Origin: an uncultured Clostridia bacterium | GTDB taxonomy: Bacteria > Bacillota > Clostridia > Christensenellales > Pumilibacteraceae | Length of the DNA: 44,358 bases | Direction of reading: 5' to 3' | Assembly: GCA_947066105.1 (NCBI GenBank) | Contig: CAMSYM010000017.1 | Coordinates: 1-44,358, forward strand | In this document: positions 35,174 to 43,985 of the stretch, piece after piece | How the letters are laid out: each line of letters begins with the position of its first letter | Position numbering within the stretch: position 1 is the stretch's first letter | Notes under the pieces: generated by a model | Told to the model about the DNA's origin: nothing | The model's input: the letters and a program-made list of their open reading frames with translations, nothing else | Database searches by the model: none | Position numbers and translations under genes: made by a program

Positions 35174-36066
35174 CGACCGTCTACTGCACCGAAGGCGGCG
35201 CGCGGTTGGACGTGTTTTTGACCGACGAAACGGAGTTTACGCGTTCGCACATTAAAAATCTCATCGACGGCGGCAAGGTGTTTATCGACGGCGTGCCGGC
35301 GGTCAAGGCGGGGCAAACGGTCAAAACGGGCGATACCGTGTCGTTCGAGGACGAAGTACGGAGCGACGAAGTTTTGCCCGAAAATATCCCGTTGGACGTG
35401 GTATACGAGGACGCCGAGCTGGCGGTAATAAACAAACAGCGCGGGCTTGTGGTCCACCCCGGCGCGGGCAACCGCAACGGAACGCTCGTAAACGCATTGT
35501 TGTACAGGTTCGGCAACGTGTCGCAAGCGGGCGGCTCGGCGCGTGCGGGTATCGTACACAGGCTGGACAAGGATACGACGGGGCTTATGGTCGTGTGCAA
35601 GACCGATCGTGCGCACGCCGCGCTCGGCGAGCAGTTTGCCGCGCATACGGTGAAAAAGCTGTACCGCGCCGTACTCGACGGCGAGCTGAAATGCGATCGC
35701 GGAACAGTCGACGCGCCTATCGGGCGCGACAAAAAAAACAGGCTCAAAATGTGCGTGACTTCGGACGGCAGACGCGCCGTCACCGATTACGCCGTTTTGG
35801 AGCGGTTCAAAAGCAATTGTTACGTCGAGTTTACGTTGCACACGGGCAGGACGCATCAAATACGCGTTCATGCGGCGTACTTGAAGCACCCCATAACGTG
35901 CGACGCTTTGTACGGCGGAAGCACGCAAAAATTCGATGCGGCGGGGCAACTGTTGCACTCGCGTACGCTGGGCTTTACCCACCCGCGAAGCGGCGAACGA
36001 CTGGAATTCACGGCGGACGAGCCGCGCGATTTTGCGCAAGCGCTCAACGCATTGAGAAGCCGTTGA
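35170..36066 (+). CDS. rluD: Large-subunit rRNA pseudouridine synthase, RluD family
   Basis: A 298-residue RNA-modifying enzyme with an N-terminal S4 RNA-binding domain (about 10-70: RLDVFLTDETEFTRSHIKNL) and a pseudouridine synthase domain. The catalytic aspartate is Asp133 in HRLDKDTTGLMV. VVHPGAGNRNGTLVNAL and HTGRTHQIRVH are further family motifs. Bacillus YlyB is the counterpart and also lies between lspA and the pyr operon. The exact target uridines cannot be told from sequence; members modify helix 69 or neighbouring sites of 23S rRNA. It overlaps lspA by 4 nt and precedes pyrB by 18 nt. Confidence 0.93.
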   Translation: MTTVYCTEGGARLDVFLTDETEFTRSHIKNLIDGGKVFIDGVPAVKAGQTVKTGDTVSFEDEVRSDEVLPENIPLDVVYEDAELAVINKQRGLVVHPGAGNRNGTLVNALLYRFGNVSQAGGSARAGIVHRLDKDTTGLMVVCKTDRAHAALGEQFAAHTVKKLYRAVLDGELKCDRGTVDAPIGRDKKNRLKMCVTSDGRRAVTDYAVLERFKSNCYVEFTLHTGRTHQIRVHAAYLKHPITCDALYGGSTQKFDAAGQLLHSRTLGFTHPRSGERLEFTADEPRDFAQALNALRSR

Positions 36067-36084
36067 CGGATACAAGGAGATAAA

Positions 36085-37005
36085 ATGAAACGTAAAGACA
36101 TACTCGGGATCAAGGATCTGTCAAAGTCCGAAGTCAACGAGATATTGACGGTAGCGAACGCCATGCGCGAGCGACTGGACGACCGCGAGCGCGGCAGCGA
36201 GCTTGCGGGCAAGAACGTGGCGACGTTGTTTTACGAAAACTCGACGCGCACGCGCAATTCGTTCGATCTCGCCGCCAAAAATTTGGGCGCGTCGGTAATG
36301 GGCATATCCGTTGCGGCGTCGTCCGTGCAAAAGGGCGAAACGCTTGTCGATACGGGCAAAACGCTCGACGCGCTCAAAACGGACGCCGTGATAATACGCC
36401 ACCCCGTGGCGGGCAGTGCGCGACTGCTTGCGGAAACGATAAAAGCGTCGGTCATAAACGCGGGCGACGGCATGAACGAACACCCGTCGCAAGCGCTTTT
36501 GGACGCGCTCACGGCGACGCGGTATTTCGGCGGGCTTGCCGATAAAAAGCTTGTTATAGTGGGCGATATACGGCACTCTCGCGTGGCGCGCAGTAATATA
36601 TTGCTGTTCGGCATGCTCGGCGCGTCGGTCACCGTTTGCGGACCGTATACGCTTATACCCGACGGTATAGCGGGACTGGGTTGCGAAGTGGACAGCGATC
36701 TCGACAGCGCGCTCGACGGCGCGAACATAGTTATGCCGTTAAGGATACAGTTCGAGCGCATGAGCGGCGCGTTTTTCCCGTCGCGCGAGGAATATCACGA
36801 ATACTACGGCGTGACGCAAAAGCGTTTGCGGCTTTGCGCCGACGATCATATAGTCATGCATCCCGGACCCGTGAACCGCGAGGCGGAGATCGCCGGCGAC
36901 GTGGCGGACGGCGCGCGGAGCGTGATCGAAGAACAAGTGACTAACGGCGTTGCGGTGCGCATGGCTATGCTGAAACTGCTGTTGGACGGAGGTAACGTAC
37001 GGTGA
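36085..37005 (+). CDS. pyrB: Aspartate carbamoyltransferase catalytic subunit
   Basis: A 306-residue enzyme for step two of pyrimidine synthesis (carbamoyl phosphate plus aspartate to carbamoyl aspartate). The carbamoyl-phosphate site reads FYENSTRTRNSF. SSVQKGETLVDT carries the loop lysine, and HPSQALLDALT and the later MPLRIQFERM belong to the aspartate-binding half. No regulatory subunit PyrI follows, as usual in Bacillota. AAGGAG lies 6 nt before the ATG. The gap to rluD is only 18 nt. The pyrR and pyrP genes, which sit here in Bacillus, are absent, and so is any attenuator. The stop overlaps pyrC by 4 nt. Confidence 0.97.
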   Translation: MKRKDILGIKDLSKSEVNEILTVANAMRERLDDRERGSELAGKNVATLFYENSTRTRNSFDLAAKNLGASVMGISVAASSVQKGETLVDTGKTLDALKTDAVIIRHPVAGSARLLAETIKASVINAGDGMNEHPSQALLDALTATRYFGGLADKKLVIVGDIRHSRVARSNILLFGMLGASVTVCGPYTLIPDGIAGLGCEVDSDLDSALDGANIVMPLRIQFERMSGAFFPSREEYHEYYGVTQKRLRLCADDHIVMHPGPVNREAEIAGDVADGARSVIEEQVTNGVAVRMAMLKLLLDGGNVR

Positions 37006-38267
37006 TACTTTTGAAAAATGCGACCGTCGTCAATGCGGGCGGAATGCAACAAACGGACGTGCTGATCGACGGCGAGACCGTCGCGCGCATAGCGCCGAAT
37101 ATAGAATGCTTTGGCGCGGAAGAGATAGATTGCGACGGCAAGCTCGTATTTCCGGGATTTATAGACATGCATTGCCATCTGCGCGAGCCGGGGCAAACTC
37201 ACAAGGAAGATATCGGATCGGGTTCGCTTGCGGCGCTTGCGGGCGGATACACCACTGTGTGCTGTATGCCCAATACCGACCCGCCGACGGATACCGCCGC
37301 CGCGGTCGCGTATATCCGCAAACGCTCCGCCGAATGCGGGAATGCGGACGTTTTGCCCGTAGGCTGTATAACGCGCGGGCAAAAGGGCGAAGAGCTTGCC
37401 GAGTTCGGACACATGAAAGCGCAAGGCGCGATAGCGGTGTCGGACGACGGCTTGCCCGTAGGTAACGGCGCTGTAATGCTCAACGCGCTAAAATACGCCA
37501 AGACATTCGGGCTTACCGTATTGTCGCACAGCGAGGATAAAAGCATTTCGGGCAACGGCGTTGTCAACGCAGGCGAAAACGCGACCGCGAGCGGACTGCG
37601 CGGCATTCCCAAAGCCGCGGAGAGCGCGGCAGTCGCGCGCGACGTATTGCTCGCGGAGGAAGCGGGCGCGCGTCTGCACGTATGTCACGTGTCGACCGCC
37701 GAGTCCGTCGATATCATTCGTCAAGCGAAAAAGCGCGGCGTAAAGGTCACATGCGAAACGTGTCCGCACTATTTCGCGGCGACCGACGACGAGATACTTT
37801 CGTACAATACCAACGCCAAGATCAACCCGCCTTTGCGCGGAGAGCGCGACGTCGACGCTATAATCGAAGGCATAGTCGACGGCACTATCGACGTGATCGC
37901 TACCGATCACGCGCCGCATCATTTCGACGAGAAAAACAAGGAATTCGATTACGCGCCGTTCGGCACGGTCGGACTGGAAACGGCGTTTGCCGTCGCGTAT
38001 ACGCGGCTCGTGCTTACCGAAACGGTCAAGCTTTCCGACCTGTGTCGGCTCATGAGCGCCGCGCCCGCAAACATACTCGGACTTACCGACAGGGGCAGGA
38101 TCGAAGTCGGAGCGCGCGCGGATATAGTCATAGTCGATCCCGACGCGGAGTACACGGTGGATACGGCATACTTCAAGTCCAAGGGTAAAAATTCGTTGTT
38201 CGACGGTTGGCGGCTCAACGGCGCAGTCGTCGGCGCGATAGTTAAAGGAGAGAAAAAACAATTATGA
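37002..38267 (+). CDS. pyrC: Dihydroorotase
   Basis: A 421-residue amidohydrolase of the class I (Bacillus) type that cyclises carbamoyl aspartate to dihydroorotate. The zinc-binding DMHCHLREPGQTHKED, the later HSED, CHVST and ATDHAPHH motifs are all present. The start is GTG at 37002, inside the pyrB stop region (GTGA overlap), with GGAGG at the proper distance upstream. The length is normal (about 425 residues). The stop overlaps pyrF by 4 nt. The tight coupling pyrB-pyrC-pyrF suggests balanced synthesis of successive enzymes. Confidence 0.97.
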   Translation: MILLKNATVVNAGGMQQTDVLIDGETVARIAPNIECFGAEEIDCDGKLVFPGFIDMHCHLREPGQTHKEDIGSGSLAALAGGYTTVCCMPNTDPPTDTAAAVAYIRKRSAECGNADVLPVGCITRGQKGEELAEFGHMKAQGAIAVSDDGLPVGNGAVMLNALKYAKTFGLTVLSHSEDKSISGNGVVNAGENATASGLRGIPKAAESAAVARDVLLAEEAGARLHVCHVSTAESVDIIRQAKKRGVKVTCETCPHYFAATDDEILSYNTNAKINPPLRGERDVDAIIEGIVDGTIDVIATDHAPHHFDEKNKEFDYAPFGTVGLETAFAVAYTRLVLTETVKLSDLCRLMSAAPANILGLTDRGRIEVGARADIVIVDPDAEYTVDTAYFKSKGKNSLFDGWRLNGAVVGAIVKGEKKQL

Positions 38268-39154
38268 AAAACGTCACCGATAAACTTATAGACCGCATAG
38301 AAAAGCTCGGAAACCCGACGGTTGCGGGACTCGATCCGCGGATCGAGTATTTGCCCGCGTCGCTCAAAAAGACCGCTACGGACAAAAAGAGCGCGGCACA
38401 GGCGTTGACGGAGTTCAATTGCCGCATAATCGACAGCATAAAAGATGTAGTGCCGGCGGTAAAGATACAGTCTGCGTTCTACGAAATATTTTCGCATTAC
38501 GGCACGGAAGCTATGAACAAAACGGCGGAGTACGCGCAGGCGGCGGGGCTTATGGTCATGGCGGACGTCAAGCGCAACGATATCGGGTCGACTGCGGCGG
38601 CTTATGCCGAAGCGTATCTCGACGACGCGCTTTACGACTACATAACGGTCAATCCGTATTTGGGTCACGACGGTATCAAACCGTTCACCGATAAATGTAA
38701 CGCAAACGGCAAGGGTATTTTCGTGCTTGCGCGAACGTCCAATCCGTCGGCGGCGGTCATACAAAACATGAAGCTCGAAAGCGGCGAACCGCTGTACGTG
38801 CATATAGGCAAGCTCATAGAGCAATGGGGCGCGGACAACGTCGGTGAATACGGCTACGGCGCAGTCGGCGCGGTCGTCGGCGCGACCAATCCGACGGAGG
38901 CGGCGGAACTGCGCAAAACGCTCGAACACACGTTTTTTCTCGTTCCCGGCTACGGCGCGCAGGGCGGCAAGGGCAAGGATGCGGCGGCGTCGTTCGATAA
39001 GAACGGGCGCGGCGCGATAGTCAATAATTCGCGCGGCATAATCGCGGCGTATTTGACCGAAAAGTACGACGGCATGAATTATTACGATGCGGCGCGCGAA
39101 GCCGCTTTGGCAATGCGCGACGATCTTAACGATGCGTTGGGCGATATTCGATAG
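38264..39154 (+). CDS. pyrF: Orotidine 5'-phosphate decarboxylase, long (type 2) form
   Basis: A 296-residue enzyme for the last step to UMP. The substrate-binding GLDPRIEYLP and the catalytic Asp-Lys-Asp array in ADVKRNDIGST are clear, as is the phosphate-binding VPGYGAQGGKGKD near the C-terminus. Its length and the KRNDIGST pattern place it in the longer type 2 group rather than the about 230-residue Bacillus PyrF. It overlaps pyrC by 4 nt with GGAG upstream, and pyrK follows after 24 nt. In Bacillus the pyrF gene lies next to pyrE; the position here, before pyrK, differs. Confidence 0.96.
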   Translation: MKNVTDKLIDRIEKLGNPTVAGLDPRIEYLPASLKKTATDKKSAAQALTEFNCRIIDSIKDVVPAVKIQSAFYEIFSHYGTEAMNKTAEYAQAAGLMVMADVKRNDIGSTAAAYAEAYLDDALYDYITVNPYLGHDGIKPFTDKCNANGKGIFVLARTSNPSAAVIQNMKLESGEPLYVHIGKLIEQWGADNVGEYGYGAVGAVVGATNPTEAAELRKTLEHTFFLVPGYGAQGGKGKDAAASFDKNGRGAIVNNSRGIIAAYLTEKYDGMNYYDAAREAALAMRDDLNDALGDIR

Positions 39155-39178
39155 CATAAAACAAAGGACGATATTTAC

Positions 39179-39937
39179 ATGAAACCGATAAAAGCTCAAC
39201 TTAAAATTATATCTAACGAACGGTTCGGAAATAATTTACACCGCATCGCCTGCGAGAGCGCGCAAAAGCTCCCGCACATTGCGGCGGGACAGTTCGCGCA
39301 TATAAAAGTGCCTAACAAGGATCTGCGTCGACCTATCTGTGTGTATGCAAGCGACGATCGCACCGTAACGTTTATCATAGCAAACGTCGGCGAAGGCACT
39401 GCGGCGTTTACCGCACTCGGCGCGGGCGCGGAGTTCGACGCGCTGTTGCCGCTCGGCAACGGATTCCCCGTACTTCCCGACAAGACCAACATCGCGTTAT
39501 TGGGCGGCGGAACGGGTTGCGCGCCGTTGTTGAAGATAGCGCGCGACAATCCGTCGCTCAACGTTACGGCTTTGCTCGGTTTTCCCAATGCCGAAGCGCG
39601 CAAAGCGTACGGCGACGACTTCGACAAGGCGTGTAAAAAGGTTTGCTATTGCACGGACGACGGAAGCTACGGTTATCACGGATACCCGACCGAACTGCTT
39701 ACGGAGATCGCGCCCGAAGTACTGTATGTGTGCGGCGCGCCGGGCATGATGAAAACGGCTAAGGAATACTGCCGCAAGCTCGGCGTAATAGGGTTTGCGA
39801 GCGTGGAACAGCGCATGGGTTGCGGTGTGGGCGCTTGCTTGGTATGCTCGGTGCGTATCATGCAGGACGGCAAGGAAAAGCTTTTGCGCGCCTGTGCGGA
39901 CGGTCCCGTGTTCCCGTTGGAAGAGATCGTTTTGTAA
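39179..39937 (+). CDS. pyrK: Dihydroorotate dehydrogenase electron-transfer subunit
   Basis: A 252-residue FAD and [2Fe-2S] protein that carries electrons from PyrD to NAD. The ferredoxin-reductase-like FAD domain has RRPICVYASD, and the NAD-binding part has LLGGGTGCAPLLKIA and YVCGAPGMM. The C-terminal cluster loop has EQRMGCGVGACLVCSV and a final Cys in RACADGPVF, the standard PyrK pattern. AAAGGA precedes the ATG by about 11 nt. In most Bacillota pyrK directly precedes pyrD. Here the two are separated by 507 nt of repeats, although the proteins must form a heterotetramer. Confidence 0.96.
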   Translation: MKPIKAQLKIISNERFGNNLHRIACESAQKLPHIAAGQFAHIKVPNKDLRRPICVYASDDRTVTFIIANVGEGTAAFTALGAGAEFDALLPLGNGFPVLPDKTNIALLGGGTGCAPLLKIARDNPSLNVTALLGFPNAEARKAYGDDFDKACKKVCYCTDDGSYGYHGYPTELLTEIAPEVLYVCGAPGMMKTAKEYCRKLGVIGFASVEQRMGCGVGACLVCSVRIMQDGKEKLLRACADGPVFPLEEIVL

Positions 39938-40444
39938 TGCGGAATGCGGAATTAATGACCGCTACGCGGTGAGAGGGATATAGCTATTCTTTTGTCCTAC
40001 GCAGCAGCCGCAGGCTATTCTGAGCGAAGCGAAGAATCTCAACCATTTAATATTAGTGCGGCTAACGCCTGGATCTCTCCACTACACTCGCATACGCTCG
40101 TTTCGGTCGAGATGATGGGGTGAGTGGTTTGGCTATTCAAAGTATTCTTTTGTCATCCTGAGCGAAGCGAAGGATCTCATCCTTATTTAATAAAGTAGAG
40201 ATTCTTCACTGCGCTACGCTTGTTCAGAATAAGGCTACGCCTTGCTACGTAGGACAAAAAAGCAGTTGTATACTACGCTTGTTCGTAATAAGGCTACGTC
40301 TTGCTACGTAGGACAAATAACGATATCGCGCTACGCTTGTTCGGAATAGTCGAAACGGTGACGCGCGACAAGAAAAAACGGCTTAAATGATCGATCGACA
40401 ATAATTCCGTATTCCGCATTATTATTAACTCCATAGAGGTAATT
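39938..40444. repeat. Repeat block inserted between pyrK and pyrD
   Basis: No gene is seen. From left to right: a GCGGAATGCGGAATT fragment and an ACCGC-TAC-GCGGT hairpin (39938-39976); a partial foldback arm (about 39990-40033, GAGCGAAGCGAAGAATCTCA); a GCGGCTAACGCCTGGATCTC...CGAGATGATGGGG element (40057-40128); a complete foldback element (40148-40260: GTCATCCTGAGCGAAGCG arm, AT-rich centre, inverted arm ending in CTACGTAGGACAAAAA); two more inverted arm copies (about 40272-40320 and 40329-40351); and a reversed TTCCGTATTCCGCATT fragment (40404-40420). A weak promoter-like pair TCGACA/TATTAT with 19-nt spacing lies at 40395-40425. Confidence 0.88.
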
Positions 40445-41356
40445 ATGGTAAACACAAAAGTCAATATAGCGGGCGTCGAGTTTAAAAACCCGATAATCGC
40501 CGCGTCGGGAACGTTCGGGTTCGGGCGCGAATACAACGAGTTTTACGACGTGGGTAAGCTCGGCGGCATAAGCTCTAAGGGGCTGACGCTGTTGCCGCGA
40601 CAGGGTAATGCGCCCGTCAGAATAGCCGAAACGCCGTCGGGCATGCTCAACAGCGTGGGGCTTCAAAATCCCGGAGTGGAGTATTTTATACAGAACGAAT
40701 TGCCGTTCATGAAAAACACGGGCGCGGTCGTCATAGCAAACGCCGCGGGCGCGTGCGAGGAAGATTACGTCGAGATAGTGCGGATATTGAGCGGTACGGA
40801 CGTCGACATGATAGAGCTTAATATTTCATGCCCCAACGTAAAGAAGGGCGGCATGGCGTTCGGCGTCGATCCCGACGGAGTGGAGCATATAGTAAAAGCG
40901 GCGCGCAAGCAATGCAAAAAACCGCTCATAGTCAAGTTGACGCCAAACGTGGCGGACATCGCCAAAAACGCATTGGCGGCCGAGCGCGCGGGCGCGGACG
41001 CGATCAGTCTTATAAACACTGTCGCGGCTATGGCGGTCGACTTTAAAAAACGCAAGCCCGTGCTTGCCGCGGTCACGGGCGGGTTGAGCGGTGCGGCGGT
41101 CAAGCCGATAGCGTTGCGCATGGTTTACGAATGCCACAAGGCGGTAAAGATACCTATTATAGGCATGGGCGGGATAATGACGGGTACGGACGTCGGCGAA
41201 TTTATGCTGTGCGGCGCGACTGCGGTCCAGGTCGGCACAGCCAATATTTTCGATCCGTTCGCCGCCCTAACGATAGCAAATGAGTTGACAAACCTTTGCG
41301 AAAGTGATAATATTAACAATGTACAAACGCTGATCGGAGGATTATCCGTTGACTGA
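40445..41356 (+). CDS. pyrD: Dihydroorotate dehydrogenase, class 1B catalytic subunit
   Basis: A 303-residue FMN enzyme that oxidises dihydroorotate to orotate and passes electrons to PyrK. Class 1 features are the catalytic Cys129 in NISCPNVKKGGMAFG, the N-terminal NPIIAASGTFGFGREY, NSVGLQNPG, and the FMN-phosphate site GMGGIMTGTDVGEF. GAGG lies 6 nt before the ATG. The stop overlaps pyrE by 8 nt. Upstream is the repeat block, so this gene either depends on read-through from pyrK or on a promoter inside the repeats. Confidence 0.97.
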   Translation: MVNTKVNIAGVEFKNPIIAASGTFGFGREYNEFYDVGKLGGISSKGLTLLPRQGNAPVRIAETPSGMLNSVGLQNPGVEYFIQNELPFMKNTGAVVIANAAGACEEDYVEIVRILSGTDVDMIELNISCPNVKKGGMAFGVDPDGVEHIVKAARKQCKKPLIVKLTPNVADIAKNALAAERAGADAISLINTVAAMAVDFKKRKPVLAAVTGGLSGAAVKPIALRMVYECHKAVKIPIIGMGGIMTGTDVGEFMLCGATAVQVGTANIFDPFAALTIANELTNLCESDNINNVQTLIGGLSVD

Positions 41357-41924
41357 CGACGTAATGCAATTATTCGAACAATCGGGAGCGGTACTGCACG
41401 GGCATTTTATTTTGACGTCGGGCTTGCATTCCGACACATACATGCAGTGCGCAAAACTGTTCGAGTTCGGCGACATTTCCCAAAAACTTTGCGAAAAGTC
41501 TGCGGCTAAGCTTAAAAAGTACAATGCCGACGTTATAGTGTCGCCTGCGGTCGGCGCGATCATCTTCGGTTACGAGCTTGGCAAACAGCTCGGCATACCC
41601 AACATGTTCGCCGAACGCGAAAAGGACGGCAACTTCGCGTTGCGTCGCGGATTCGAGCTTAAAAATGGCGCACGCGTTATCATTGCGGAAAACGTCGTTA
41701 CGACGGGCGGCTCGGTAAAGGAAGTCATAGAACTTGTAAAGAGCCTTGGCGGGCAGGTCGTCGCGGTCGCGGAAGTGGTGGACAGAAGCGGCGGCAAAGT
41801 CGATTTCGGCGTGCCTAACGAGAGCCTGTTGCAGATAGACGTCAAAACGTATTCGCCCCAAGACTGCCCTATGTGCAAGGCGGGAACGACCGCCGTCAAA
41901 CCGGGGTCAAAAGGACTTAAATAG
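41349..41924 (+). CDS. pyrE: Orotate phosphoribosyltransferase
   Basis: A 191-residue phosphoribosyltransferase that makes orotidine monophosphate from orotate and PRPP. The PRPP loop reads IIAENVVTTGGS, with Asn where most members have Asp after the Glu. GHFILTSGLHSDTYMQ and the C-terminal CPMCKAG, typical of the clostridial long form, are present. The start is TTG at 41349, inside the end of pyrD, with GGAGG 8 nt upstream (41336-41340). It completes the UMP pathway in this window. Confidence 0.95.
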   Translation: MTDDVMQLFEQSGAVLHGHFILTSGLHSDTYMQCAKLFEFGDISQKLCEKSAAKLKKYNADVIVSPAVGAIIFGYELGKQLGIPNMFAEREKDGNFALRRGFELKNGARVIIAENVVTTGGSVKEVIELVKSLGGQVVAVAEVVDRSGGKVDFGVPNESLLQIDVKTYSPQDCPMCKAGTTAVKPGSKGLK

Positions 41925-41964
41925 AAATTCGCATATCGCGGCATACTATAAAGGTATTATAATT

Positions 41965-42300
41965 ATGGCTAAACGCACAAAAACGACCAAAACCAAGACA
42001 ACGTCCGAACGCAGAACCGTGGCTTTTTCGCTGAATAAGTTCGCGTTTTGGATAGTTATCGTAATAGGCATAGCTATGGCTGTGTCGGGCTTTTTGAATT
42101 TCTTCGATTGGGCGTGGGTCAATACGGCGTGCGCGTGGGTGCAAAGCCTGTGCTTCGCGCTCGGAATGTTTATTCCGGTAGTGTTGTCGTACCGCGTGGC
42201 GCGCAATAAAGGCATGGGTTGGTTCATTCTGTGGATAATACTCGTACTGCTCGTAATATTCGGACTTGTGTCGACGCTCATCGGCTTGTTGCGCATATAA
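41965..42300 (+). CDS. Small three-helix membrane protein, function unknown
   Basis: A 111-residue protein with a basic Lys/Thr/Arg-rich N-terminus (about 1-20) and three hydrophobic segments (about 27-46, 53-75, 82-108). I do not recognise the family. An AAAGGT sequence lies about 9 nt before the ATG. It starts 40 nt after pyrE, on the same strand, and is followed after 25 nt by another small membrane protein. The pair may be a functional unit or simply the end of the pyr transcript. Confidence 0.75.
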   Translation: MAKRTKTTKTKTTSERRTVAFSLNKFAFWIVIVIGIAMAVSGFLNFFDWAWVNTACAWVQSLCFALGMFIPVVLSYRVARNKGMGWFILWIILVLLVIFGLVSTLIGLLRI

Positions 42301-42325
42301 ATAAAATCAAACCAAAGGAAACATC

Positions 42326-42646
42326 ATGGCTGTCAAGAAAAAACAAAACGCTTTCGTAAGATATTTCGTGCCGTTCGGCTTGCGGCAGGTCGGCGATCTC
42401 GCAATGTTGGTAGGCGGGATACTGCTCCTGATCGGGCTTTTCACCGTCGAAGGCGTGCTTATTGCAGGCTTTATCGCGTATATACTCGGTTCGGGCATAT
42501 CGATAGCTCGGTGCTGTACTGTGTTGTTTTCCAAATCGGTCAACCACCGCGACCCCGCGTATAAGTCCGCAATAATAAATATAGTCATAATGGGCGTGCT
42601 GTTCGCACTCGCCGTGTTCGGACTGGTTTGGACGATTGTCGGTTAA
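42326..42646 (+). CDS. Small membrane protein, function unknown
   Basis: A 106-residue protein with a basic N-terminus (VKKKQNAFVRYF) and hydrophobic segments at about 22-40, 43-62 and 80-104. A short polar loop with SVNHRDPAYKS lies between the second and third. The family is not recognised. It resembles the preceding gene in size and layout but not obviously in sequence. AAAGGA lies about 7 nt before the ATG, and a terminator follows directly. Confidence 0.75.
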   Translation: MAVKKKQNAFVRYFVPFGLRQVGDLAMLVGGILLLIGLFTVEGVLIAGFIAYILGSGISIARCCTVLFSKSVNHRDPAYKSAIINIVIMGVLFALAVFGLVWTIVG

Positions 42647-42653
42647 ATACTCC

Positions 42654-42682
42654 GCCGCGCTTTGATACATGCGCGGCTTTTT
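42654..42682 (+). terminator. Intrinsic terminator at the end of the pyr block
   Basis: GCCGCGC (42654-42660) pairs perfectly with GCGCGGC (42671-42677), and five T residues follow. It begins 8 nt after the stop of the last small membrane protein. Confidence 0.9.
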
Positions 42683-42737
42683 AATTGCTACGGTAAAAAT
42701 ATACTATGTTTGCGCTCGGTGCGGCGCGCGGTGTTTT

Positions 42738-43454
42738 ATGGTAAAAAAATACAAAAAAACGGATAACGTTTCGTATGCGCTCGGCGCGACGGTCACGATG
42801 GAACTTTTAAAACGCAAGCCGCATGCGGCGCGTTGCGTGTACGTTTCGCCCAAGTCCGAAGTTTCGGCGGCGGTCGATAGCGCTCGCGCGCTCGGCGTGC
42901 CAGTCGTCGAAAGCGAAAAAGCTTTTAATATTTTGAGTCCCAAAGAGAATTGTTTCGTGATAGGCGAGTTCGATAAGTTCGACAGCGCGATAAACGCCGA
43001 AAATAACCATATCGTGCTTGTCAACCCGTCCAACAGCGGCAATCTCGGCACTATCATGCGCGATATCGCGGCTTTCGATTGCGCCGACCTTGTCGTGATT
43101 CGCCCCGCCGTCGATCCGTTCGACCCTAAAACAGTGCGCGCGAGCATGGGCGCGGCGTTCGGCATAAGCTTCGAGCTGTTCGATAGCTTCGACGAGTATG
43201 CGGAAAAATTCGGCAAGAACAGAACGATCGTGCCGTTTATGCTTAACGGACGACCGTTTGCGAAAACGCGTTTTGACGGAACGCAAAAGTATACGCTCGT
43301 TTTCGGTAACGAGGCGACCGGACTGCCCGATACGTTTAACGGTTACGGCGCGGTCAGGATAGAACAATCCGAAAAAGTGGACAGCCTTAACTTGTCCACG
43401 GCGGTCGCGATCGCGTTGTATAAGCTGAGCGTGGCGTATGAGAATTCGGAATAA
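42738..43454 (+). CDS. SpoU/TrmH-family RNA 2'-O-methyltransferase
   Basis: A 238-residue SPOUT-type RNA methyltransferase. The three conserved motifs are visible: NSGNLGTIMR (motif 1), LVFGNEATGLPD (motif 2) and SLNLSTAVAIALYKL (motif 3), which form the knot that binds S-adenosylmethionine. The N-terminal substrate-binding part (about 1-85) is short and divergent, so the target tRNA or rRNA nucleoside is unknown. An ATG at 42669 would add 23 residues but lies inside the terminator hairpin of the preceding gene, so ATG 42738 (MVKKYKK) is preferred although its ribosome binding site is poor. A TATACT at 42700-42705 may be a -10 element. It stands alone between a terminator and the repeat region. 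Confidence 0.88.
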   Translation: MVKKYKKTDNVSYALGATVTMELLKRKPHAARCVYVSPKSEVSAAVDSARALGVPVVESEKAFNILSPKENCFVIGEFDKFDSAINAENNHIVLVNPSNSGNLGTIMRDIAAFDCADLVVIRPAVDPFDPKTVRASMGAAFGISFELFDSFDEYAEKFGKNRTIVPFMLNGRPFAKTRFDGTQKYTLVFGNEATGLPDTFNGYGAVRIEQSEKVDSLNLSTAVAIALYKLSVAYENSE

Positions 43455-43733
43455 GGAAGAGATTCTTCACTGCGCTACGCTTGTTCTGGATATCAATGAT
43501 AAAGTTAGATAAATATATGGCTAACAACAACAAACACCCCATCATTTCGAGCGGAGCGAGAGTAAAAGCAGTAATATTAATTTGTTCGTAAGTACGATAA
43601 ACTGTAATTATAGAAAACAAAAACTTCGCGTAGCCTTTGGCTACCGAGAAATCAAGGCGAGCCGCCGCAAGGTGAATAAGTAATTCGGAATTCGGAATGC
43701 GGAATTACGGTCGATTGAGTATTAGTGCGGCTG

Positions 43734-43897
43734 ACGCCTGGATCTCTCCACTGCACTCGCTATCGCTCGTTCGGTCGAGATGATGGGGAGAGTGGAACGG
43801 CTTTACTATACGTTTATATTCAGAAAATAGAGTGCAAAAATGCATTGCTTTTATATAGAAAAGCGAACAACAACCAACACTCCCATCATTTCGAGCG
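43734..43897 (+). repeat. 164-bp direct repeat, copy 1
   Basis: Identical over 164 bp to 43986-44149, offset by 252 bp. It covers most of the composite unit (the ACGCCTGGATCTC block, the spacer, and the start of the CCCATCATTTCGAGCG block). Perfect identity implies recent duplication. Confidence 0.92.
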
Positions 43898-43985
43898 GAG
43901 CCGTAGGCGCAGTCGAGAAATCAAGGCGAACTGCCGCAAAGTGAATTCGGAATGCGGAATTACGGTCGATTATAGTTATGCGGCT

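Noticed and set aside
42669-42737. Upstream start for the SpoU/TrmH methyltransferase
   Set aside because: The ATG at 42669 lies in the loop of the preceding terminator, and the 23 extra residues do not resemble the family.
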